NCBI GenBank assembly: GCA_024699715.1
Contig: JANPRD010000010.1
Location: 1-64,000 of the forward strand
Source: Candidatus Methanophagales archaeon
GTDB lineage: Archaea; Halobacteriota; Syntropharchaeia; Alkanophagales; Methanospirareceae
Length of the DNA stretch: 64,000 nucleotides
Reading direction: 5' to 3'
A program made the position numbers and the translations under genes. Below the pieces are notes generated by a model. The model had not been told where the DNA came from. It ran no database searches and was given only the letters and a program-made list of their open reading frames with translations. Shown one piece after another: positions 7,899 through 17,355 of this stretch. How positions within the stretch are numbered: the first letter of the stretch is position 1; the number at the start of each line of letters is the position of its first letter.

Positions 7899-9239
7899 GT
7901 GAGCGAAGTTGGGATTTTGGGAGGCGGTCTCACGGGTCTGACGCTCTGCTCTCTGCTTGAAAACGGTGAGATTTTGGAGCGAGAGTCGGAGTGTGGCGGT
8001 CTCTGCCGTTCAATAAGCGAGGACGGCTTCACATTTGACTGCGGAGGCTCTCACATTATTTTCTCAAGAGACAGAAACGCTCTGAATTTCATGCTCTCAA
8101 AGTTAAAGGATAATGTGGTGAAATGCAGGCGGAACACGAAAATTATTTACAAGGGAAGACTTGTGAAATACCCATTTGAGAACGGCTTGGCGGATTTGCC
8201 GTTGAGGGAGAATTTTGAGTGCGTTGCTTCATTCTTAGCGGCGAGAGTGAAGAGCAGGCTTCTAAACGCTCTCCGCTTTCATTGCGACGGTGGTGCAAAA
8301 AGCTTGCACGCTTGGCTACTCGCAAACTTCGGCAGAGGCATCGCCTCAAAATATCTGATTCCGTATAACGAGAAAATTTGGAAGATTTCAGCGAAGGAAA
8401 TGAGTGCCTCTTGGGTCGACGGCAGGGTCCCGAAGCCTCCTCTGCGAGATGTCTTGCGAGCTTCTCTCGGCTTCAACACCGAAGGCTACACGCATCAATT
8501 GAATTTTTACTATCCGAAACGAGGGGGCATCGCTGCACTCATTCGCAGTTTGGAGCGTGAATGCAAAGGAAGAATCGTGTGCGATTTTGAAGTAAAGGCG
8601 ATTTGGCGTGAAAATGGTAAATGGTTCGTCTCAAATGGCGAAGAATGCCGAAAATATGACAAAATAGTGGCGACAATTCCCGTTTTTTCAATCGTTCATT
8701 CGCTTCAAAGGGGTGGAGAGAGCGTGCCTGCGAGCGTTCTTCGTGCGGTGAATGCCCTTGTATTCAATTCTCTTGCCACTGTCATGCTCGGTTTGGAGGG
8801 CGTGGCGGAGGAAAAGATGTCAAACATCTCTTGGCTTTATATTCCTGACGCTGACTGCCTGCCACACAGGGTTGCGTTCCCCTCAAATTACAGCAGAGAA
8901 GTTGCCCCTGAAGGTAAAACTGCGGTGCTTGCAGAAATCACTTGCAGAGACACGACGAAAATGAGCGACGAGGAAATCATAGAACGCACCGTGAATGATT
9001 TGCATCGCAAGAAAATATTGAGAAAAGAGGATGTGTGCTTTGCGAAAGTGATGCGAACATCCCCCGCTTATATCGTTTATGATATGAATTATGAGCATAA
9101 TGTGTCAGTTGTGAGGGAGTATTTGCAGCGAAAGGGAATAATTCTTGCGGGCAGGTTCGCTAAATTTGAATACATGAACATGGATGCTTGCGTGAGGAAT
9201 GCGATGGAAGTGGCGAGGATGCTGAAAGAAAGATGCTAA
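7899..9239 (+). CDS. FAD-dependent amine oxidase / UDP-galactopyranose mutase-like protein
   Basis: A 446-residue flavoprotein. The N-terminus has the dinucleotide-binding GGGLTGLTLCSLL and the second glycine motif ECGGLCRS. LVKYPFENGL, the LIPYNEKIWK segment and a C-terminal GIILAGRFAKFEY (FAD contact) follow the pattern of UDP-galactopyranose mutase and protoporphyrinogen-oxidase-like sugar enzymes. It may act in surface glycan synthesis, but no glycosyltransferase is adjacent, so the substrate is open. The GTG start follows GAGGAGC. A TATA box (TTTTTATATAA) lies at about 7868-7878. Confidence 0.75.
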   Translation: MSEVGILGGGLTGLTLCSLLENGEILERESECGGLCRSISEDGFTFDCGGSHIIFSRDRNALNFMLSKLKDNVVKCRRNTKIIYKGRLVKYPFENGLADLPLRENFECVASFLAARVKSRLLNALRFHCDGGAKSLHAWLLANFGRGIASKYLIPYNEKIWKISAKEMSASWVDGRVPKPPLRDVLRASLGFNTEGYTHQLNFYYPKRGGIAALIRSLERECKGRIVCDFEVKAIWRENGKWFVSNGEECRKYDKIVATIPVFSIVHSLQRGGESVPASVLRAVNALVFNSLATVMLGLEGVAEEKMSNISWLYIPDADCLPHRVAFPSNYSREVAPEGKTAVLAEITCRDTTKMSDEEIIERTVNDLHRKKILRKEDVCFAKVMRTSPAYIVYDMNYEHNVSVVREYLQRKGIILAGRFAKFEYMNMDACVRNAMEVARMLKERC

Positions 9240-9459
9240 AAGCAAGCAAATGAATATCCAATTCACCTTCTCGCTTTTTCCTTATTCAAATCTGCAAACT
9301 CAAAAATAGCAAACAGTTCCTTCATTTCTCACCTTCATTCCTCAATCTTGACTTCGCTGGGCATTATGCTCCCTCTTTTTCCATTTTCTTCTACTGATGC
9401 AGTGGGCTTTGCGGGGAGAGCCAGAAATGATTTTTATGCTTCACGCATAACAAAGAAAT

Positions 9460-10317
9460 GTGGCGACGAAGCAGATAACACTCGGAGGAGAGAAGCTTGA
9501 AGAGTGGGAACAGGAAGTAGCGGTGGAGGGAGGAAGAAAGGAAGAGGGAGAGGAAAAGCCCCCATTAGAAGTGACGACTTTATGGGATTATCCGAAGCAG
9601 AGTTATGGTAAAACGCCAAAAGGAGACAATAAATATCCTGGTGTGACCCCTGCTTTTGTTATTTACAACCTTATTCAGAGATATACGAAACCTTACGACT
9701 TAGTTGTTGACCCGATGGCGGGTAGTGGAACGACCGCAGATGTCTGCAAGGAGGAAAATAGAAGGTGCATCTGTTTTGATATTTCACCACCTCGTTCGGA
9801 TATTATTCCGGCGGATGCGAGGAGGATTCCGCTGAAAGATGAGACTGTTGATATGATTTTTATAGATTCTCCCTACTCTGATAACATAAAATACAACGAG
9901 CATCCAGATTGCATAGGCAAAATTTCATGCGAAGATGAGCGATTTTATGATGAACTGGAGAAGGTGATGCGAGAGTGCTACCGTATTCTCAAGCCCGGTA
10001 AGATATTGGGATGGCTAATCGGCGACCAATGGGTGAAAGGTGTATTCACGCCTGTCGGATTCAAGATTTTTGAGCGCTTATGCAAATATTTTCAACCTGT
10101 TGACATTATTTGTGTTGTCCGCAGAAATCAGACTTCAAATACACCTCTGTGGCAATACAGAGCAAGAAAGTTCAATTTCTTCCTTCGTGGCTTCAAATAC
10201 CTTTTCATAATGCGAAAAGATACTGCGAGAGGAAATGCAAGGAATAGAGAAAGAAAAGAGGGAAGGAAGATTAAATGGCATCAATATGAACGGAAGAGAC
10301 CCCAGAAGGCTGATTGA
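9460..10317 (+). CDS. DNA methyltransferase of restriction-modification system 1
   Basis: A 285-residue amino-methyltransferase. Motif I is DPMAGSGTTAD, motif IV is IDSPYSDN, and an RILKPGK segment follows, typical of N6-adenine/N4-cytosine enzymes. The order motif I before IV places it in the alpha or gamma class, and no large recognition domain lies between them, so gamma is more likely. It begins TKQITLGGEKLEEW, resembling the start of the second methyltransferase in this window (TKQLTLNEKAIEDW). The endonuclease gene overlaps its 3' end. Base composition is more AT-rich than the flanks, consistent with acquisition. The recognition site cannot be read from sequence. Confidence 0.85.
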   Translation: MATKQITLGGEKLEEWEQEVAVEGGRKEEGEEKPPLEVTTLWDYPKQSYGKTPKGDNKYPGVTPAFVIYNLIQRYTKPYDLVVDPMAGSGTTADVCKEENRRCICFDISPPRSDIIPADARRIPLKDETVDMIFIDSPYSDNIKYNEHPDCIGKISCEDERFYDELEKVMRECYRILKPGKILGWLIGDQWVKGVFTPVGFKIFERLCKYFQPVDIICVVRRNQTSNTPLWQYRARKFNFFLRGFKYLFIMRKDTARGNARNRERKEGRKIKWHQYERKRPQKAD

Positions 10318-11003
10318 AGAGCTCATAATGCGAATTAAAGAGGGGGATATAGCGCCTGAAACTGCTTGGAATGCCATTAAGAGCGCAAAAGAAGATTACA
10401 TAAGAAATATAAGAAGCTTCACAAATGTCAGAGATGCGGAACAATCTTGGCATAGCTACATCGGAAACAAATTTCAGGAGCTAATTTATGAAATACTGAA
10501 GCGATATGTTGAGCAATTAAAGGAAGAAGATGAGAAATATAGGACATTATGCGTTCTTAATGCTGGAGAAGTGAAGAGAAACGAGATACTTTTCAGGAAA
10601 GTTGCCGTTAGATATGGAGATTTTCTGCTTCTTCCCGATTTAGATATTTGTATTGCGGATTACACAGGCGATTGGGATTCTAAAATACTGTGTGTTGTGT
10701 CTTGTAAGACGAGTTTGAGGGAGAGAATTGCACAAGCATGTTATTGGAAATTGAAATTTCTCGCCTCTGATGTGACGAAACACATTAAAGTGTATCTTGT
10801 TACTACCGATAATGACGAAGATTTCTTCTTAAATCGCAGGAGAAGGGAAGAATACAGCGGAAAGTCACGGAACAGAATCATTTCTGAATACGAACTTGAC
10901 GGAATATATATCTTGAGAGAAGATTTCAGCGAGGAAATGGAGAGCGAGAAGGTGAAAAGGTATGAAAAGTTTCAACGATTTGAAGCGAATTTTTGGGAAG
11001 TAA
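10286..11003 (+). CDS. Type II restriction endonuclease of system 1, BsaWI-like (frame broken at 3' end)
   Basis: About 239 residues once repaired. The nuclease core is clear: LPDLDICIADY then CVVSCKTSLRERIAQA, i.e. a PD-(D/E)XK site whose lysine sits in the CKTSLRER signature of BsaWI-type enzymes. The in-frame ORF fails to stop and runs to 11593 antisense to the next gene. A one-base change in TTTC at 10970-10973 gives a natural end, KFFNDLKRIFGK, stopping at 11001-11003. Start choice is uncertain: the ATG at 10286 (MNGRDPRRLIEELI) overlaps the methyltransferase by 32 bases; the ATG at 10235 has a better Shine-Dalgarno (GAGAGG). If the break is real, the enzyme carries a foreign tail. Confidence 0.8.
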
Positions 11004-12881
11004 CCACTCTATCTTTAATGCTCTTTTTCTTTTCAAATAACTTCGGGAAGATGCCATGCTTTTTCAGAGCATTCACGCAAATATCCGCTTCTTCCTCGTT
11101 GAGCAAGAATATTTTATTGTTGTTAATAGCGTTTATTCCCGTTGCTTTCTCAATTTCAACAGCAGTAACATCATCTTTCGCCTCAAGAACGAGAACTTCT
11201 TGCATTTTAAATGCATTAAAGAATTCTTCTTTACCGATTAATGCACAATCTTCCGCAATTTTGACAACTTCCAGCGTTCTTCCTAATAATTCCAAGAATT
11301 CAGGAGAAGTTTTAAGGAGAATACAACGCTTAATCACCGCTTTACCGAATGAATCGCACCAAGATTTGAGCGTGAATATGACATTTTGCGGAACTTCGTT
11401 GCGAGCATGCTCACGAAGAAAACGCAAGATTTCATCCGCTTGCATTCCGCCCTCAATCGCACACAGCACTTTCTCTCTCGTTATTTTGAAGACTTTCGTG
11501 ATTTCTGCACGAAGCAGGACAGAAAATTTGCTCAAACGGAAGAGAACCTCATGGCTCGTCTCTGGAAATGCGACAACTTCAAAATTCGGTTGAACGATAA
11601 GCGTTCTTTCGCCTGCTGTTTCTGCCTTCTCCGCTTCCTCCGCATCTTTGAAGAAAGCAGGTTTCAATCTGAAGTAAATTTCAGTTCCTGCGTATGCTGA
11701 ATCTGCAAGACCGAGAAGGAGGAGATGTGTGAGAACCTTGCTTATTGCTGATTTTTTGAAGCATAGCCATTCGTTTATTGATTTCTTTCTGAATATTGCG
11801 CTCTTCACTCTCCGCTCAAAAAGAGAGCATTTATACCACACATTCGGTCTCAATTTCCGCAACTCTTCAAGCACACACCGCTTCACACCGTCATAATTGC
11901 GTGAAAATGCTCGTAGCACATCCAAAATCCGCTCCTCTCTGCTCTTCCGCAAGAATTCTTCCGCATTTTTTGTTGTTGCGAGGACGATGCGATGCTGAGA
12001 AGTGCGAGTTCGTGGAGCGTGAGTGATGCAAGCAGCTGCGAGCTCGTGAGGTTGTGGCGGTTGTGTCTGCGTGAGAATGCGGAGAAGCGCTCTTCAACGA
12101 GGTGAAGCGTTTCGCAGATATGCCGAATGAGAAGCAGGCGTTTGAGAGATTTCTCGCTCAACTCCGCTTTTATGCGCTCTGCAGCGTCCTTTCTGATTTT
12201 ACGCAGCGATGGAGTGAGGGGAATGCCGCCGCTGTTCGCATGCGAGAGGAAAACGAGGATGTCATCAAGGATTTTCTGAGCCTTCTCCTGCCCCCCTCTT
12301 TTCTGTCTCTCGCTCTTCGCTTCTTCCTCTGGATTCGCTACTTCCTCTGGATGTCTCTCACTTTCACTCGCCTCTGCGTCAGAGAAATATTCTGTGATTG
12401 CCTCTCTGAATTCCGCAGGCACGACGAAAACAAGCGAGCCGGCATCGCCAAATTTCCGCACTCTCACGAGCAGTAAGAGACCGAGAAGCCCTCTGGCTTG
12501 CTCTTTGCGAGCGTGCGTTGCATGAGCGGATTGAGCGGGAGGAATACCGAGTTCAGCCTCGCTAATCTCCCAAAGAGGCAGCTCCGCTCGCTCAATTGAC
12601 CAGTTTTTAAGTGCGAAGATGCCGATAATTTGCTGCTCTCGCTCAGAAAGCGAGCTTAAAATGTATTTTATGCGTCTCTTATCGCACATCTGCCTCATAA
12701 CTTCCGCTAAAATCTCCCTCTTCTGATTTCTTATTGTGTTTCTTGTGTCATTTCTTTTGAGAGAACCGCCGACTGCGTCTGCGATGGATGCACTGACATT
12801 TATTCGCCAGAGCGATGCAACGGTCAAAATCGCATCCGTATTCAATTTCTTCAGATGCTCTTCCAATGAGAAACGCCTCAT
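10972..12881 (-). CDS. Helicase-associated protein with XPB/Ssl2 N-terminal-type domains (frame broken)
   Basis: Two adjoining open frames, 12881 to about 12000 and about 12000 to 10972, read as one protein of roughly 636 residues. The second frame has no natural start: its first codon is a TTG within EEFLRKSREERILD. The break is near 11990-12015. The C-terminal half contains ILRFLREHARNEVPQNV and a SPEFLELL segment that parallel the N-terminal domain of the divergent XPB gene (YEIPQNVIANIRDW). In actinobacteria an XPB helicase sits beside a similar long helicase-associated protein (Rv0861c/Rv0862c), and this pair resembles that arrangement. No Walker motif is visible, so it is probably not a helicase itself. 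Confidence 0.65.
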
Positions 12882-12932
12882 AAACTTAATTCTTAAGGTA
12901 TTGTCTCTTAAATCACTTATGGTGGCGGTGCT
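12882..12932. promoter_or_regulatory. Divergent promoter region between the helicase-associated gene and XPB
   Basis: Only 51 bases separate the two divergent start codons. The stretch is AT-rich, with TTAATTCTTAAG and CTTAAATCAC that could serve as TATA-type elements for each direction. Shared control of the two genes is likely, but exact boxes are not certain. Confidence 0.4.
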
Positions 12933-14642
12933 GTGAAGCGAGAGAGACCGATGATTGTGCAGAGCGACATGAGTGTGCTTTTAGAGGTCGGGCATCCGCT
13001 CTACGAAGATGCGAGGGACGCTCTCAACCGTTTTGCGGAGCTCGTAAAAAGTCCCGAGCACATTCATACATACCGCATTACGATGCTCTCGCTGTGGAAT
13101 GCCGCCGCTTCCGGAATGAACGCCGAAGATGTCATCTCATCGCTTGAAGCATTCAGCAGATACGAGATTCCGCAGAATGTCATCGCAAACATTCGTGACT
13201 GGATGTCAAGATACGGCAGACTGAAACTCTTACGCTACGAGGAAGATGCTCGCTTTCTGCTGCTTCGCTCTGACGACGAGCTTCTGCTGCGTGAAATCAT
13301 GCGCAGTGAGAAAGTGCGACCTTTTCTTGAGGATATTCTTGACCGCAGGACCGCACTGGTGAAGGCGAGTGCGAGGGGCTTGCTGAAAAAGGCGCTCACA
13401 GAGCTCGGATTCCCTGCGGAAGACCTCGTCGGCTATGCGGAAGGTGAGCGTTTCAGGCTTCGCCTACTCAAGAAAACGAGGAGCGGAGAGCATTTTGAAC
13501 TGCGTAAGTATCAGCGGGAGGCGGTTGAGGCTTTCTATGCGGGTGGAAGCCCAAGAGGAGGCAGCGGTGTCATTGTCCTGCCTTGCGGTGCAGGTAAGAC
13601 AATCGTGGGAATCGCAATAATGGAAAAATTGCAGACAAATACGCTCATTATAACAACAAGCACCGTCGCATCCCGTCAGTGGAAGGCTGAATTGCTTGAC
13701 AAAACAGATGTGAGCGAGGAAGATATTGGTGAATACAGCGGTGAAAAGAAGGAAATAAAACCCATAACTATCGCAACATACCAAATCCTCACGCATAGAC
13801 ATCCGAAATCTGACGAATTCCCGCATTTCTCAATATTTAACGAGCGGAATTGGGGTCTAATCATTTACGACGAGGTTCACCTGCTTCCAGCGCCAGTATT
13901 CAGAATAACAGCGGAACTGCAGGCGAAGAGGCGTCTCGGCTTGACTGCGACACTCGTAAGAGAGGACGGCAGAGAAACGGATGTGTTCTCGCTGATTGGA
14001 CCGAAGAAATATGACGCTCCTTGGAAGGAATTGGAACGGCAGGGATGGATAGCGAAGGCAATATGCCACGAAATAAGGGCGGAGATGAGCGATGAAATGC
14101 GAATGAAGTATGCTCTTGCACCTGAAAAGCAGAAATTCAGGATTGCTTCCGCTGAAAATGAGCGAAAATATGAGATTTTGCGTGGAATCGTGAGGTTGCA
14201 TCATGCGAGAGGCGACAAAATACTGGTGATTGGCACTTATTTGGAGCAGTTGAAGCGAGCAGCGGAAATCCTCGCAGCAGAGTTCAAAGTTGAAATGCTC
14301 ACGGGAAAGACGCCTACGAAGAAGCGAATGCGTGCATACTCCGCATTCAAGCGGGGCGATTTGGATGTAATTGTCGTCTCAAAGGTTGCGAATTTCGCAA
14401 TTGACCTGCCAAATGCGAATGTCGCAATACAAATTTCAGGCACTTTCGGCTCAAGACAGGAAGAAGCCCAGCGACTCGGCAGAATTCTGCGACCAAAAAA
14501 GGACGGTTCGCCCGCTTTCTTCTACTCAATCGTCTCAAAAGACACGAAAGAGCAGGATTTGGCAGCAAAACGACAACTATTCCTCACCGAGCAGGGCTAC
14601 AAATACATAATTAGCGATTTTCCCTCTTCCACAGAAGCATAA
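12933..14642 (+). CDS. XPB-type DNA repair helicase (SF2)
   Basis: A 569-residue ATP-dependent 3'-5' DNA helicase. Residues 1-180 form the XPB/Ssl2 N-terminal-type domain. Then come Walker A PCGAGKT, DEVH box IYDEVHLLPA, LTATLVREDGRE with the XPB-specific RED motif, and motif VI RLGRILRPKK. Length and domain order match the bacterial (mycobacterial) XPB rather than the shorter archaeal XPB paired with Bax1. It starts with GTG at 12933 and ends at 14642, 16 bases before the phosphorylase. A role in nucleotide excision repair or transcription-coupled repair is expected from the family. Confidence 0.93.
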   Translation: MKRERPMIVQSDMSVLLEVGHPLYEDARDALNRFAELVKSPEHIHTYRITMLSLWNAAASGMNAEDVISSLEAFSRYEIPQNVIANIRDWMSRYGRLKLLRYEEDARFLLLRSDDELLLREIMRSEKVRPFLEDILDRRTALVKASARGLLKKALTELGFPAEDLVGYAEGERFRLRLLKKTRSGEHFELRKYQREAVEAFYAGGSPRGGSGVIVLPCGAGKTIVGIAIMEKLQTNTLIITTSTVASRQWKAELLDKTDVSEEDIGEYSGEKKEIKPITIATYQILTHRHPKSDEFPHFSIFNERNWGLIIYDEVHLLPAPVFRITAELQAKRRLGLTATLVREDGRETDVFSLIGPKKYDAPWKELERQGWIAKAICHEIRAEMSDEMRMKYALAPEKQKFRIASAENERKYEILRGIVRLHHARGDKILVIGTYLEQLKRAAEILAAEFKVEMLTGKTPTKKRMRAYSAFKRGDLDVIVVSKVANFAIDLPNANVAIQISGTFGSRQEEAQRLGRILRPKKDGSPAFFYSIVSKDTKEQDLAAKRQLFLTEQGYKYIISDFPSSTEA

Positions 14643-14658
14643 GGAGGTGAGAATAAAG

Positions 14659-15363
14659 ATGCTTGGCATCATTGGAGGGACGAATTTCCTCGCAAAATCG
14701 CCTTTTGAGCATGCGGAAGAGCGTGAAATAGAGACAAAATACGGTGTTGTTCCTGTGCTTTTATTCAAATTCAACCGAAAAGAAGTGGCTTTCATTCAGC
14801 GACACGGAAAGCATCAGAACATTCCACCGCACAGAGTAAATCACCATGCAAATATCGCAGCATTGAAGCAATTAGGCGTTGAAAAGGTCATCGGCGTCAC
14901 TTCAGTCGGCAGTTTGAAGATTGAAATAAAGCCCGGTTGTATTGTTATCCCGCATGATTTTATCAGTTTATGCAATATTCCTACTTATTATGATGATGAG
15001 TTGGTGCATATAACGCCGAAATTGGATGAAGAATTGCGTCAGGAAATCATAAAAGTGGCTCGTGATTTGGGAATTAATGTTGTTGAGCGAGGCATCTACT
15101 TTCAGACGCAGGGTCCTCGCCTTGAGACGAAGGCGGAAATCGCAATGATTCGGCAATTCGCAGATGTCGTCGGGATGAACATGGCTTCTGAGGCGACGCT
15201 TGCCTGCGAACTCCACCTGAAATATGCGAATATCAGCACCGTTGACAACTACGCTCACGGCATCGTTGACACTGAACTGAAATACGAGGACATTGTCCGT
15301 GCAGCGTCTCAGCGGGAAGACCTGCCGAAACTCCTATTAAAACTTGTAGAAGTGTTGGCTTAG
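14659..15363 (+). CDS. MTA/MTI phosphorylase (purine nucleoside phosphorylase family 2)
   Basis: A 234-residue phosphorylase that cleaves 5'-methylthioadenosine or 5'-methylthioinosine to the base and methylthioribose-1-phosphate, recycling the by-product of polyamine synthesis and radical SAM reactions. Seen: GIIGGTNF (phosphate loop), RHGKHQNIPPHRVNHHANIAAL, GVTSVGSL, GPRLETKAEI and GMNMASEATLA. The conserved region after GPRLET and the loss of the usual Asp in the STVDNYAHG region make substrate choice between MTA and MTI uncertain. The ATG at 14659 follows AAGGAGGTG; a GTG at 14647 is unlikely. Confidence 0.85.
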   Translation: MLGIIGGTNFLAKSPFEHAEEREIETKYGVVPVLLFKFNRKEVAFIQRHGKHQNIPPHRVNHHANIAALKQLGVEKVIGVTSVGSLKIEIKPGCIVIPHDFISLCNIPTYYDDELVHITPKLDEELRQEIIKVARDLGINVVERGIYFQTQGPRLETKAEIAMIRQFADVVGMNMASEATLACELHLKYANISTVDNYAHGIVDTELKYEDIVRAASQREDLPKLLLKLVEVLA

Positions 15364-15375
15364 CCCCGCTCTGGC

Positions 15376-16053
15376 TTAGCCTCGCTCTCGTTTATTGTGC
15401 TGCTCGCTCAGTAGTTTTGGAAGCACCTTGAAATCCTCAAAAAGCACTTCTCGCATCGCACTGTTGTAAATCGCAACCGCAGGATGGTAAAGCGGTATGA
15501 TTTTGAGCGTCCCGTTGAGCGTCTCAACTGTGAATATTCTGCCGTGAATCTTGCTTATTTTCTCAGCTTTCATGTTGAACTTGCTGAATATATATTGAAG
15601 GGAGTAGTTTCCGAGTGTTGCTATGACCTTCGGTTGAATTATTTCTATCTGCTCATCAAGGAAAGGCGTGCAACTTTCTATCTCTTCAGGCTTCGGGTCC
15701 CTGTTTTTAGGCGGTCTGCACTTCAAAACATTGCATATATAAACATCTTTGCGTTCTAAATGCACGGATGCGAGTAGCTCGTCAAGCACTTTACCTGCCT
15801 TACCGACGAAAGGGCGACCCTTCAAATCCTCGTAATACCCGGGAGCTTCGCCTACGAACATCACATCTGCGAGCAGAGAACCCTCGCCCACAACCGCATT
15901 CCTGCGAAGCGACCACAATTCGCACTTCTTGCACGCCTTTACTCGCTCCTCCAAACGCCTCATTCGCTCTTCCCTTTCCTTCGCTTCCTTCGCCTCCTTC
16001 GCCTCCTCTGCTTCCTCTACTGCTGCTTCCTCCGCTTTTTTTGCAAGCCCCAT
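15376..16053 (-). CDS. Uracil-DNA glycosylase, family 4 (Fe-S)
   Basis: Removes uracil from DNA. The family-4 signature is present: CKKC near the N-terminus and later cysteines (CNVLKCRPPKNRDP region, CTPF) that bind a 4Fe-4S cluster, motif A GEAPGYYEDLKGRPFVG, and the C-terminal YHPAVAIYN motif. The first 30 residues are an AEE/AKE repeat not found in typical enzymes. A start at the second ATG (15963, MRRLEERVKACKKCEL) would give a standard length of 195. The low-complexity head is encoded by purine-rich DNA like other inserts in this window. Confidence 0.9.
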   Translation of the reverse strand: MGLAKKAEEAAVEEAEEAKEAKEAKEREERMRRLEERVKACKKCELWSLRRNAVVGEGSLLADVMFVGEAPGYYEDLKGRPFVGKAGKVLDELLASVHLERKDVYICNVLKCRPPKNRDPKPEEIESCTPFLDEQIEIIQPKVIATLGNYSLQYIFSKFNMKAEKISKIHGRIFTVETLNGTLKIIPLYHPAVAIYNSAMREVLFEDFKVLPKLLSEQHNKRERG

Positions 16054-16078
16054 TTCTCTTTCATGCTCCTCCTCGCTC

Positions 16079-17086
16079 TCAAATGCATTTTGCGACGAGT
16101 TCGCCCCTTTTCACGCCGATGCTTTCTGCGACTGGCTCGCACTTCGCCTTGAGAATGTAGAGGAGGCGACCCTTAAACGCAGATTCAATCTCAGAGAGCG
16201 CTTCGTAGTGTCCCATGCCCTTCGCAACTACCAAGAATCGCTCATCTCGCAGAACGCTTAAGAACGAGGCGGGTGCTTCCTCAAGCGAAACACCGACATA
16301 AGCACCGCTCGGAAGAATGCTCACCGCTCCTGCCTTTGTTTTCTCCTCCGATTTTTCAATTGCGTCGGCGAGATTTGTTGAAGAAGTTGGAGCGGTTGGA
16401 ACGGTTGGAACGGTTGAAGCAGTTGAAGCAGTTGAAGCGGTTGAGGCGGTTGGAATACCAACAAAAGAAAGAGCATCTTTCAAATCCTCAACGGTTGCGT
16501 CGTTCAGAACAGGCTCGCTCTTCGGCGAAATGACGACGAACTTTCCCCGCTTCAAAAATTCTCTGACGACAAAGGCGTCAAAGAAAACTTCTCCTGCGTT
16601 GTCCGTCAGGTAAAGGATGGCGTCATGCTCCTCTATCGCATTTGCGACCGCTTCCCGCTCCCAGTTCAGCTTTTCGTTGCGTAGCATGCTCAAGAAATTC
16701 GCCTTGAAGGCATTTGTGCTGAATGAGTAGCCCTTAACGCCGTATTCAATTGCGTTCGCAACCGCAGCGACACGCACTAATGCCTCCGTTTTGTCTTCAG
16801 CATCTCTGTAAAACGCCTCTGCCACAGGTAGCAAGGTCTTCGCAAGGGCGTTTGCTTCCCGCTTCAATTCTCTGTAAGGGTCTCTCACACCGCTCAAACG
16901 CTTAACTAAACGCTCTCGCTCCGTTCCGTAGAATGAAGGCGTCCTGCTCTCGCTCAAATTCGCAGAGAGGAAGCGAAGAAAAGCCTTCAACGCTCGCAAC
17001 TTCTCTAAATCGCTCTGAAAAACAATGTCGCACTCGTATTTCGCCCGCTCCACCAAGCAACTCACGCACTCCGCTCTCACTTTCAT
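16079..17086 (-). CDS. DUF89 / ARMT1-like damage-control phosphatase
   Basis: A 335-residue DUF89 protein, a metal-dependent phosphatase family thought to hydrolyse damaged or harmful phosphometabolites; the archaeal subgroup substrate is unknown. Diagnostic segments are RAECVSCLVERA at the start, YLTDNAGEVFFDAFVV with the catalytic acidic residues, VVISPKSEPVLNDAT and VVAKGMGHYEAL. A Thr/Ala/Ser/Pro-rich insert at about residues 212-235 is encoded by a run of 9-base repeats. It is divergent from EF-1alpha across a 269-base intergenic region. Confidence 0.85.
   Translation of the reverse strand: MKVRAECVSCLVERAKYECDIVFQSDLEKLRALKAFLRFLSANLSESRTPSFYGTERERLVKRLSGVRDPYRELKREANALAKTLLPVAEAFYRDAEDKTEALVRVAAVANAIEYGVKGYSFSTNAFKANFLSMLRNEKLNWEREAVANAIEEHDAILYLTDNAGEVFFDAFVVREFLKRGKFVVISPKSEPVLNDATVEDLKDALSFVGIPTASTASTASTASTVPTVPTAPTSSTNLADAIEKSEEKTKAGAVSILPSGAYVGVSLEEAPASFLSVLRDERFLVVAKGMGHYEALSEIESAFKGRLLYILKAKCEPVAESIGVKRGELVAKCI
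16383..16447. repeat. In-gene 9-bp tandem repeat (GGTTGAAGC-type)
   Basis: About seven diverged copies of a 9-base unit (GGTTGGAAC, GGTTGAAGC, AGTTGAAGC, GGTTGAGGC) stand head to tail. On the coding strand they give Thr-Ala-Ser / Thr-Val-Pro triplets inside DUF89. As the unit is a multiple of three, copy-number change would not break the frame. Confidence 0.8.
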
Positions 17087-17212
17087 TATTCATACATGCA
17101 CTCCTCTGCACACCTTCAATTTTCCCTTTTTTCCTTTTTTCCCTTTTCTCACTTGAAAAGTCGGAAGGGCAGAAGCAGGAAAGAGAAGAAAGGGTAAGCG
17201 AGAGGAGCGACA

Positions 17213-17223
17213 ATATTTATAAA
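17213..17223 (+). promoter_or_regulatory. Probable TATA box of the EF-1alpha/S10 operon
   Basis: ATATTTATAAA is the best TATA match upstream of EF-1alpha, giving a leader of about 110 bases. A second candidate, CATATTAATTTAG at about 17308-17320, would give a leader of about 20 bases. GGTGAGGG precedes the ATG. Confidence 0.45.
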
Positions 17224-17355
17224 GGGAGCATAAATTCAACACGCACCTCTGGCGGATGCGAGCAGGTGTCCATGTGCGTGAGGGCTTGAGTGAAAGGAAG
17301 GACGGGGGCATATTAATTTAGGCAAGAAAAGCAAGAAAAAGGAGAGAGGTGAGGG

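Noticed and set aside
11003..11593. C-terminal 190 residues of the restriction nuclease ORF
   Set aside because: This part is antisense to a conserved gene, and a natural stop is reached by a one-base change at 10970. It is a shadow, not a fusion domain.
16383..16447. Possible CRISPR array
   Set aside because: The nine-base units have no spacers and sit in a coding frame. No CRISPR array or cas gene was seen anywhere in the window.
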